Shown here piece by piece: positions 11,656 through 22,900 of a DNA stretch of 64,000 bases. Location of the stretch: assembly GCF_037042905.1 (NCBI RefSeq), contig NC_087253.1:12505001-12569000 (forward strand). The letters are read 5' to 3'. Source of the DNA: Lytechinus pictus (taxonomy: Eukaryota; Echinodermata; Echinoidea; Temnopleuroida; Toxopneustidae). How positions within the stretch are numbered: position 1 is the first letter of the stretch; the number at the start of each line of letters is the position of its first letter. The notes below the pieces were generated by a model. That model ran no database searches. It had not been told where the DNA came from and worked only from the letters and a program-made list of their open reading frames with translations. The position numbers were made by a program, and so were the translations under genes.

Positions 11656-12185
11656 GCAGTCAAAACAATGCCAAATGGCGGCCATTTTTCTTAGACATTG
11701 TCTCACAGCTTCGATTTTTCTTTACTTTTGATATATATATTGTGTGATCTAAACGCTATCCATGATTGAATTCTTTGACCCTCAGAACATAGATTTATAG
11801 GTTGGAAATATGTTTTTATGGATATTAAATCAGAAAATAGTCTAAACACTGCCAAATTACGGTCATTTTTAATTTATGCAAATAACACATTGTTCAACAG
11901 CTAAATAAGTTGTTGCCAAAATATGACCTCGGGGAAAAAGTTTTGGGGAAAAAACATACCCTTAACACGTTTGGCTAGTCTTAAAAAAAGTTTTTGGGGA
12001 AAACATACCCTAAATACGTTTGACCCCGCGATTGACCATTGACCAGTCTTTCAAAACCACCCTTTTTCTTGAAAATCTGTGTTTTTGATACCCTTAACGA
12101 GTCCACGCGCGGATCGCGTCCAAAACTGAAAAAAAAAAACCTTTAGACGCGTTTTTTTTTTTGGTAAGGCGTGTGTACAGTTATA

Positions 12186-12979
12186 CAGTGCGTCCCACAA
12201 AAAACGGAACCGAGATTTAGCGATGATTTATCACAACTTAATCATAAATGCAATAGACAAATGACCTACCATTGTAAAGCTTAGAATCTCCTCTTTCATC
12301 TGAAATTACTCAGAATATTCCTCATTTATGCATGAGTGAGCAAAAACAATTTGAAGAAAGGATACCAAAAACTAATTTGGCGAGGGGTATCTGAATTTCA
12401 AAAAGAAAATCACATACCTAAAAAGTTCAATATCTGCTCTTTCATTTGATACCTTAATCACAGAAAATGGTCAAGAATAAAAAAGTTCTGTTCCCTCGAA
12501 ACGATGCTTGTATTTCCATAATTTCATTAAATAAACGTGTTTCCCACAAGTTTCCCATCGAAGCTATCGCACGGTTAACAAAAGACTTAATGCATGGCTG
12601 ATCGTCAACAAAACGGAGTCTTGAGTGAGTCTGGACGATAGCCTGTAAAACCTCTTCATTTTATGAAATCGTTGAAATTCAAGCCTTATTTCAAATAACC
12701 AGAACTTTGTTATTTCTTGACCATTTTCTGTAATTGAGGTATCAAATTAAAGAGCAGATATTGAACTTTTAAAATATGTGGTTTTCTTTTTGAAACCCAG
12801 ATACAGCCCGCCAAGTGACTTTTTGGTATCCCCTCTTCAAATTCTTTTTGCTCACTCATGCGTGAAGGAGAAATAATCTAAGTAAGCTTTACAATGGTAG
12901 GTCATTTGTTTATTGTATTTGTGATTAAGTTATGATAAATCATCGATAAATCTTGGTTTCTTTTTTGTGGGACGCACTG
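12186..12979. mobile_element. Mariner/Tc1-like nonautonomous palindromic element, full copy
   Basis: The ends are CAGTGCGTCCCACAAAAAA and its inverse, TTTTTTGTGGGACGCACTG, flanked by TA at 12,184-12,185 and 12,980-12,981. Inverted similarity runs through most of the 794 bp. Examples are the GTAAAGCTTAGA word at left and its inverse at right, and TCACTCATGC facing GCATGAGTGAGC. TA target choice fits the Tc1/mariner superfamily. No transposase ORF is present. Partial relatives lie at 19,251 and 44,875. Confidence 0.85.
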
Positions 12980-12991
12980 TATATTTGACTG

Positions 12992-13009
12992 CCCCCCCCC
13001 CCCCCCCCC
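12992..13009. repeat. Poly-C run of 18
   Basis: Eighteen consecutive C residues abut the right end of the preceding element. The following 150 bases (CTCCGACC repeats, 13,025-13,150) are GC-rich, contrast with the surroundings and hold no recognisable gene. Confidence 0.9.
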
Positions 13010-13159
13010 GGGACTTCTGGAGAGAGATGCTCCGACCTTCCTCCGACCAAGGTACACCTATTGCTTTTCAGGTGTATCTTGGTCGGATTAACTCTGTCCA
13101 GACGGGCACGACTTCGACCTGTCCTCCAACTGGGCTTCCTCCGACCCTTCGTCCCACCA

Positions 13160-13777
13160 AAATAGCCTTTTTCTTGTTCGTGATAACATAAATCTTGGAA
13201 TTCAAATCGATGCATAACTAGGATCTCATCATGACCGTCTGATCACGGCTAGTGTCTGCTGAAAATCACTTTTCACGTCACGGTACTTTGTTTAATGAGG
13301 CCTTGCGGTATTGAAGGACCTTATAATCATGTTTATATATATCAACACCACTGTAATCGCTTTAAATTATTATGTTTGTATTACTTATGCTTACATAGTA
13401 ACACACATTTTCTTTAAAACTTCGTTTTATATGGCGGAATGTTTTGAATTGAAATTTAGCCTTTTCTCTTAACACTGTATGTTAGGTAAACTACTAGTTT
13501 TATACCGGTTTCTTGTGAGAGTGATTGCAAAAAGCGCTCATTTTTTGAGAAAGTCTGAAAACAAGGTAAATTGTCACTTATTGAATCTAGATAAATGGTA
13601 AAATGGTTAAGTGGTAGTTATTTTTTACCTGACTGCTAAGAAAGTATGAATGCTTGTAAGCAAGCAACCAGAGGACTGACGGCTTAGGATTATCATTATC
13701 AATCGCCAGGTCGCAGCACCTATTTACATCTTTAAACCCTATTTTAACGAAATTACCTTTCTTCTTTAATTTCCCAG
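13160..13777. other. Unannotated sequence upstream of the first coding exon
   Basis: I see no gene or clear repeat here. It ends in a good splice acceptor (pyrimidine tract plus TTTCCCAG at 13,771-13,777), so at least the right part is probably the end of a 5' intron. The transcription start is not identifiable. Confidence 0.5.
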
Positions 13778-13788
13778 AATCCTTTAGA

Positions 13789-13918
13789 ATGACGCTTCAG
13801 GGAATTGGAACTGCCTTTAAAGTCGTCCTAGTCTTCTGTCTATGCCAAGTGGCGGCGCTCGTGGCAGTACTTTCACTAGCTACCGTCTCGACGAGATTAG
13901 TGCCCTTTAAGTCAACTG
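13789..13918 (+). CDS. GT7 gene coding exon 1: cytoplasmic tail and signal anchor
   Basis: A splice acceptor (TTTCCCAG) ends at 13,777 and the first ATG follows at 13,789. The reading runs MTLQGIGTAFK and then about 20 hydrophobic residues (VVLVFCLCQVAALVAVLSL), the layout of a type II Golgi membrane protein. The exon ends at an ACTG/GTAAGT donor in phase 1. The acceptor implies at least one upstream noncoding exon. Confidence 0.75.
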
Positions 13919-16900
13919 GTAAGTTGTAAAGGCCAAAGGGATGGTTGGTAAAGCTGTTGATACAAGGGGGGGGGGGGAAGGAGCACCATAGGGACGTGAA
14001 TAGGTTCCGTGACATTTGCTCCGGCGACAATTGCTCCGCTCGAAATTCCACACACTAATCGAATGACCTACTTTAGCCCTGGGTTTAACACTATACCCTA
14101 CCCTAGAGTTGACCCTAAACATAAAACCCCAATGCAACCCTAACCCTACACATCAGACGAAATTTAGCCCGGAGCAATTGTCGCAGGAGAAAATGTCGTG
14201 TCTACCGTAAGGGGTGACAGCGCCCCCTATTTTGCAAGTAGTGAAAGAGGAGAGAGGAGAAAGTGGGGGAAAGAGGGAGATAAGGAAGGAGGAAGGAAAG
14301 AATTATAGCAAGAAAGATGTCTGGGTCGTTTAGCTCTAAGATCTCAGGTCAAAATTGTTTGTAAACAGAGACGGTATCATGGGGGGAGGGGGGGGGGCAG
14401 AGGGCAACCGCCCCTATGATTTTTACGAGGAATATGGAAAACGAAGGAGAGTATAAAAAGAGAGGTCCGGGTCTATAATAGGGAGTTTTCGCTCCGTGAC
14501 GCACAGGAAAACAGAACATGTGTTGAAAATGCCTGCCGAGAGACTGCTGGGAGGTCTTTGTCGAATATGGGTACAAATGGAAGAGCAATTTCGACCCAAG
14601 TTTCGGAGCTGAAGAATAATTGCAAATACTAGTATGTCGATTTTCCAGAGTATAGGACGAAACTGCTGTTATGATTCACCAATTTTCGACAAAAACTTCT
14701 TTGTTTGTGTGTGAGTGTGTGTATGTCATTAAAGGGGAACCCAACCCAAATAAAAACCCGTTTTTATGAGAAAAAGGAAAATCAGACTAGTTGAAAGGTG
14801 AAGGTTTGAACAATATTGGACAAACAACAATAAAATTGTGAATTTTTAAAAGTTGTAAATATTGGTAATCACTACTACACCCATGGAGACTTCAAATTGG
14901 CCGCATATGGGATGCCATAGTGATGTAAGGCAAGGACTACTCTTCCATGTACTCCAATACATATAATGGCTAAAATGTCCTTTTCCCAAAAAGTTGTATT
15001 TCAAATTATATTTTTCGTTCATGAGGACATAAAACAATATACTACCTGGGTTATATTTAGATTACTGTCCCAGGGGCATGGGTACTTTAGAGAAAACCAC
15101 AAATCCCTGATAATTAAGTACGTGGCCTATAGGAAAGTTGTCCTTGCCCCTTGTCATAATCTACTTACCCAGTTACCGATTCGAAATCTACATAGTCTTA
15201 TTGATCTCTATGTTAAAGCAGCTATAACTTTCTTATTGCTTGTCCGATTTCTTTCAAACTTTTACCATTCTGTTTAATTTATTTTCTCCTACCCAACACA
15301 ACATTAAAAGGCCAAGGCTGGATTCCCCTTTAAGTGCATTTAATGGTAAAACATTAGTGGTCTTGAATCCGTCGTGCATCGCGGTATGAAGTATCCCTAC
15401 TGCTCCCTTACGATTCCATCGGGGGTGGGGGGATTACCTCAGTTGTATGTCATCTTGCCCCAAATCAAACAACGTGCTTACAACGCACGATCTCCGTACG
15501 ATTGCCATGTTATCGTTCCGGGGCCGGGGGCCGTACTTACACGAGCGGCTCACGTACTGTGTTCTTGCTCACTCTCAAGTTACAAGTGCGATGAACGCAC
15601 TCTGCTAACCGCACTCAGCGAAATTAAGTACCTCGTCCAGTGTTGAAGTGCTACATCGTGTCTGTGAGCCTGTTCAGACCGGCAGAGATAGCGCGATCTA
15701 GCGCGCGCTAGACCGCGCTATCTCTCGTGGACCACCCCCAAGAGGTGCTCCAGTGGCACGCCGTTTTGGCTCGCCGTGGCTCGCTGTTGGGCGGACCCCC
15801 GGGGGGGCCAGTTCCATTCACGAGTGGATACCATGCGCGACCATGGGGTCTCGAAAAGCACCCTAAACACGTAATTTCCATATTCTGAAAATGCACCCCT
15901 TAACAAGTATTGGCGTGTGAAACCCTACCCTTAACAAGTATTGGAAACAAAACGATACCCTTGGCAAATATTCCCTGAAATGAACCCCTAAACAAGTACA
16001 TGAATGTTTTATTGTTACGGGTCTTTCGGTCGTCGGCTTTACCTAATTTGGTTTAGTACGACCGCATCTTCTACATCTCGCGAAAATTGGACTCTAAACA
16101 CGAAGTGTTGGGGCAAAAAGGACATCCTTTATAAAACATTTTAATTTTGTTTTATCATCCCCGCAAATTCGACCCTAAACACGTAATTGTCCTAGCGAAA
16201 TAGATACCCTTTTTTCATTATTTTTGTGTTTTTGACACCCTTATCACGTTACGTACGTAACGTGCCCTATCGTGAAAAGGACATCCTTTTTACGTGTTTT
16301 TTTGGTCGCGCATGGTATCCACTCGTCAATGTAAGTGGCCCCCCCGGGGGCGGACCGAAACTAGATCGCGCTATCTCTGCCGGTCTGAACAGGCTCTAAT
16401 CTATACAGAGGCGGTACTTACCACGTACGTACGGATCCCCAAATTCTAGCCACTTTGTATGCAAGTAAACAGCACGTATTGCAAGTACGGCCAGTTGGGA
16501 CCAAGCTTTGTTTTATCCATTTAATATTGTGATAATTCCTTCACATCAAATAATGTATTTTGGTACTGAAATCAAATAATTTACGTGCGTCCTTTACAAG
16601 AATATGTTCATGGATATTGTATCATTATCATTATTATTATTGGCATTATTTATCTATTTATTTATTTATTTATTTGACCAATATAAAAAGAATAAATGCG
16701 ATATATCAAACACGTGCCAACCCCATACATAATTGATAAATCATAATGATAATAATGATGATATGACATTCTCCACACAACATATTGTAGGTAAGAAATG
16801 GAGAGGAAAAAAGACCGGTTGCGCGGGGGGGGGGGGGGTTGAACAAAATGTAAAACAAAATGAGATAGACTGGGATTAAATATTTGAAGAGATTTAAAAT

Positions 16901-19900
16901 GCCAAACTGTAAATATGTAACTAATATCATTTTTTTATTCATCATCATTAATTTTATTTTATTTCTGGCAAAAGGAACATAAATACGGAGAAAATCAAGA
17001 CCCATCAAACGATGGCCAGTGATAGCCGAAAGAACACTGGCTCGTATTAACGGTTCTCCCATCTCCGGTCGATGGTTCCAAACATATTGGCCCGTATTCT
17101 GAAGTCGGGTTTAACTTAAACTCAGGTTTAAAGTTGTGGTTTAAGTATGGAGAGCCAATGTTTACATAAATCACTAACAGTAGATATATCATAGTTCAGC
17201 TCATTTGGCTCTCAAATCATTCATAATTGTCTAGGAAGTATAAAAAGATTATTGTCTTCACCAGCGATGAATTAGGAAAGAGCACAGTAAACATAAGAAA
17301 CAAACAACTTAATACAAGATTGTGATACTTTTGGCTTCCCATACTTTAACCACAACTTAAACCTGAGTTAATGTTAAACCCGACTTCAGAATACGGGCCA
17401 TTAACATTACTCTCTAAATACATAAGAGCTAATCTGGTCCCTAATACCACTCCTCTCAGAATGAGACAAAGAACCTGTCCTTTTGGAGTGAGATTTGTGT
17501 CTTTGAGAGTGCATTATAGCTCCTTCTGGAGTGAACTTTGAAAATACATTTTCACTCCAGAAGGAGCTATAGTCCATTCTAAAAACATGCAAATCCCACT
17601 CCAAAATGATTTTTTTTTGCATTTGAAGTGTATATTATGATAAATACCGATACCTCAGGTGTAACGTGTATATATATATATATGGTGTTACGTTAACACC
17701 TTAAGGTATGGTTCTGTCGGGACCCCAGCAGTGTCGACTTTAACCCCCCAGTTTTTACCTGTGTACCATTATTACTTTCATCCCTCTATCCTCAGACTTT
17801 TTCAGAGGTTCTGTCCACTCAAGATTCAATTCTACCCTTGCACCACAAACCGAAAGCGGCAATCAAACCAATCCCGGAAGTTCGAATACAGCAACGGTAA
17901 AGAGTGATGAAGGTGGGCGGTTTGTCTTAATATATATTTTTTTTAAAGCAAATGTTTTGGTACTGGGGTCATTGCATTGTAAAAAAATAACAACAACAAC
18001 TGAAGATATAACACATTTTTTACAGACTCTGTAAATTGTTTTATAAAAAGATTTCAAGGTTCATGGCTCATGGGACAAGTGCCCATCATGTCGCGCCCCT
18101 TTAAGCCGACACTGGGCATGCGCTGGCCGAAATGACTAGGGCCTCGTAACACAAAGATTAGCAATTAATTAGTTAAAGAATTGGCCTATCAAGGCCATCG
18201 TTACATGCGCATTTTGCTCAGTAGACTCGCTAGGAACCAATCAGAATTGTTCTTTCAGATTAGCAACTAATCACTAACCTTTGTGGTGTCACGCGCGTAA
18301 AACATTCCCCATAGACTTGTGTGTTAAAATGGCACTTTTGAAAAATTAATACAAAATAAATGTGAAATTAGAGGGTGGAATGTTTACTACCATTGGATAG
18401 GATATATATCTGACATTCCATATCTGACCAAGAAAGGGTACCGTAGCCAGCTCATTTTAAAAATAAATCGCCATTTATGAAGATAACTATGAATGGATCA
18501 AATTCATTTTTTTATCAATCAATCAATCAATATTTCGCACTAAACCAGGCAAGAAATGTTGGCTGCGGGTGACAATTTCTGATCTCCTGCGAGGTTACTG
18601 CTATATAATTTTAACTACTAGTATCTCTATCATGGCTAAATTAAGTTCCACCTTTCACTGTACTTGTACATTGGTATCTTGTACATATAGGTTTACTTGC
18701 TCTGGAGTGTGACAAATTATGATATATTTTGTATGAACAGCTAGATACGATAATTACTTGTAAAACAAAATTTTGAATTGTGCTCATGACTTTTGTCTAT
18801 ATGGCAACACATTGGTTTGGTAAGCCTTGAACATAAATTTTGGCGTTAATAGTCTTCACGACTTTATTCTTTCCATCTTATAGAGTGGAAACAAGATATA
18901 TGATTTTTTCCCCCTTTTACATAAAATTCAACTTATTTTTAGTAATAATTCATTGTTTCTATTTTGATTATTTGGTATAGCATGATTCATTCATCTTCTG
19001 GGCTATTTTTATACTATATTGATCATTATAAAGTCTCGCTCACCAAAATTAATTCAATTTCTTTTTTAAATATTTTACTATCTCTTGGTGATTTTTGTCA
19101 CCTATCTGCTTCATGCTTTGTTAGATAAATACAACAATGAAGGAAATTCCAATGCTGTGAGTCCTGAATGGCCCATATTTTGCACTAAACCAGGCCAGAA
19201 ATTTTGGCTGCGGGTGACAATTTCTGATCTCCTTCGAGGTTAATGCTATACAGTGCGTCCCAGAAAAAACGAAACCGAGATTTAGCGATGATTTATCATA
19301 ACTTAATCACAAATAAAATAGACAAATGACCTACCAATGTAAAGCTTAGAATCGCCTCTTTCATCTGATATTAATTAGATTATTTCTCCTTCACGCATGA
19401 GTGAGCAAAAACAATTTGAAGAGGGGATACCAAAAAGTCATTTGCTCTTTAATTTGATACCTCAATTACAGAAAATGGTCAAGAAATAACAAAGTTCTGG
19501 TTATTTGAAATAAGGCTTGAATTTCAATAATTTCATAAAATGAAGAGGTTTTACAGGCTAGCGTTCAAACTCACTCGACACTCCGTTTTGTTTACGATCA
19601 GCCATGCATTAAGTCTTTTGTTAACCATGCGATAGCTTCTGTGAGAAACCGGTGAAAACAGTTTATTTAATTTTCCTGCGCAAATTTCCCGCGCGAATTA
19701 GCCGATTTAATCTCCTTGCAGGCGTCAGTCTCCCGTCACGCTTGCACGGCCTGATTTAAAACAGTCACTGCATAATTCAGAAGTGTATTATTGTGTCAAT
19801 AATGGTACCACCTTGCACCGATTAGTTACGATACAAATATTTTCTCGTAATTAACCTAAAATCTCGATCTTTTCCTTTCTTTTTATGCAAATACACTGTC

Positions 19901-22900
19901 CCGATATTCCTATGAAGAATTTGCTTCGATTCACGCCTCAAACTGGCGCCATTTGGTTCATTTGTCTACATGATAAAGGAGGGACTCTCTTCTATGAGGC
20001 GCCGAATGTACCAATATTATATAGAACAATTATTTGTTATATAATCATTATTTATTAAATAATAACTATTATTTATATATAATTTACATTTTATTTGTAA
20101 ATAACTACTATTATATAAAATATCATTTCTAATTATTTATATATAATTCCAAGTAATACTTCATTATTTGTAAATAATAATAGTTCGACATTCCATTATT
20201 TATAAATAATGATTATTTGTTTTTCATTATTTATAAATAATGATTATTTGTTTTTCATTATTTATAAATAATGATTATTTGTTTTTCATTATTTACAAAT
20301 AATGATTATTTGTTTTTCATTATTTATAAATAATGATTATTTGTTTTTCATTATTTATAAATAATGATTATTTGTTTTTCATTATTTACAAATAATGATT
20401 ATTTGTTTTTCATTATTTATAAATAATGATTATTTGTTTTTCATTATTTATAAATAATGATTATTTGTTTTTCATTATTTATAAATAATGATTATTTGTT
20501 TTTCATTATTTACAAATAATGATTATTTGTTTTTCATTATTTATAAATAATGATTATTTGTTTTTCATTATTTATAAATAATTTGTTGAGTTTTCCATTA
20601 TTTATAAATAATGATTATTTGTTAAATAATGAAAACGTCTACTTCATTATTTATAAATAATTTTTTCGAGTGCACCATTATTCTCATTATTTATAAATAA
20701 TCATTATTTAATGTTCGAGTTTTCCATTATTTATAAATAAAGATTATTTGTTAAATAATGAAATATCTACTTCATTATTTATAAATAATAATTTTGTTTC
20801 AATATCCCATTATTTATAAATAATCATTATTTATAAACTATTTTTACAGTTTGCCATTATATACAAATAATCATTATTTATATACAAATAACCATTATTT
20901 ATTAAATAATGCCATTATTTATTATATAATGCCATTATTTATTATATAATGCCATTATTTATTAAATAATGCCATTATTTATTAAATAATGGAAAACTCG
21001 CTATAACATGCAAATGTGGGACCGCCCATGATATGAATATTCATAATGCGATTTCCTTTTTCGTGATTTTCTTCACAAATTTTTGTCCATTTCCTCTTCA
21101 TAATGACATTTCCTGAAGCAATTTTCTAGGGATATGGTCTGATTGTAATATTCTTCATTTTCTATATAACTTCGTCTTCGTAGAAATATCAAAAAGTGTA
21201 ATTTTATACGATTTGTCCTACAGTTCACAATCCCCATAGGCGCGCGTGTATCGTACTCGTAGGGACAACCGGTGAATCGACGGGGTGCTCTTCATCGAAA
21301 TACTACGTTGGTTGGTCCCCGGAAGTGGCGGGCGGAATTTAGCCCGAATCCTCGATGGAAGTCGATCAAGTGCATATGAGCTGAGAGAGTGAAATATCAG
21401 TGTACTTGTACAGGCCCTTCTACTTTTTATAAATATAAGTTTCAGTTCTAATAATGCACTTCAAATACATTTTGGAGTGTCTGTTTGAGGCGTTTGGGGC
21501 GATTTCACCCTGGCCCCAAAATGCTCGCAACGACAATACGGGGGCATGATGACCCCTAATTTTTTAAAAACTTATTTTTCTATTGAAAATTATCACAAAA
21601 TTCACCAAAAGTGTGCACGAAAGCCTTCGTATTTCACTTTTAAAACTCCAAAAAGTGCCCAAATGACAAGCTTGGTCGCTTCGCTGTGTCGCTTTCAACT
21701 TGAGAACGTTTACGCGTCTGCTTCCCCCCCCCCCCCCCCCTCCTCCGAAAGAAATTCTGTATACGGCCATGCTCTAAAGAGCCTGGCACATTGATTTATG
21801 TATACTTTCATTTTCATTATTTTTATCTCATTATCAACATGGCCTTACGCAGAATTTTTTCCAGGGGGGCCGGGGCCGGAGCATATGACGCGCGTAAACT
21901 TTCTCAAAAAAATCTTGAAAGCGAGACAGCCACGGGACCAAGCCCAAATGACAAGCTTGGTCGCTTCGCTGTCTCGCTTTCAACTTGAGAACGTTTACAC
22001 GCGTCTGCCCCCACCCCCCGAAAGAAATTCTGTGAACGGCCATGCTCAAAAGAGCATATGGCACATTGATTTATATGTACTTTTCATTTTCATTATTTTT
22101 ATCACATCATCATCATGGCCTTACACAGAATTTTTAGGACGCGCGTAAAGTTTCTCAAAAAAATCTTGAAAGCGAGACAGCGACGCGACCAAGCTCAAAT
22201 GACAAGCTTGGTCGCTTCGCTTTTTCAAGATTTTTATGAGAAAGTTTACGCGCGTCCTGCTCCCCCCACCCCCCCCCCGGAAAAAATTCTGCGTAAGGCC
22301 ATGATGATAATGAGATAAAAATAATGAAAATGAAGTATACATAAATCAATGTGCCAGGCTCTTTAGAGCATGGCCGCGTATACAGAATTTCTTTCGGAGG
22401 AGGGGGGGGGGGGGGGGGGAAGCAGACGCGTAAACGTTCTCAAGTTGAAAGCGACACAGCGAAGCGACCAAGCTTGTCATTTGGGCAAAAAGTGAAATAC
22501 GAAGGCTTTCGTGCACACTTTTGGTGAATTTTGTGATAATTTTCAATAGAAAAATAAGTTTTTAAAAAATTAGGGGTCATCATGCCCCCGTATTGTCGTT
22601 GCGAGCATTTTGGGGCCAGGGTGAAATCGCCCCAAACGCCTCAAACAGACACTCCAAAATGTATTTGAAGTGCATTATTAGAACTGAAACTTATATTTAT
22701 AAAAAGTAGAAGGGCCTGTACAAGTACACTGATATTTCACTCTCTCAGCTCATATGCACTTGATCGACTTCCATCGAGGATTCGGGCTAAATTCCGCCCG
22801 CCACTTCCGGGGACCAACCAACGTAGTATTTCGATGAAGAGCACCCCGTCGATTCACCGGTTGTCCCTACGAGTACGATACACGCGCGCCTATGGGGATT

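Noticed and set aside
17891..17900. Exon 2 donor GCAACG/GTAAAG as the true splice site
   Set aside because: It has the better consensus but leaves phase 0, which does not join to the only open frame of exon 3. I kept the GTGGGC donor at 17,912 and flagged the doubt.
20193..20590. Regular 31-bp repeats resembling a CRISPR array
   Set aside because: The units are contiguous with no unique spacers, the DNA is eukaryotic, and the array is mirrored within a foldback element.
21546..22546. Pro-rich mirrored ORFs near the foldback centre
   Set aside because: They cross poly-C tracts, and mirror copies exist on the opposite strand because of the palindrome.
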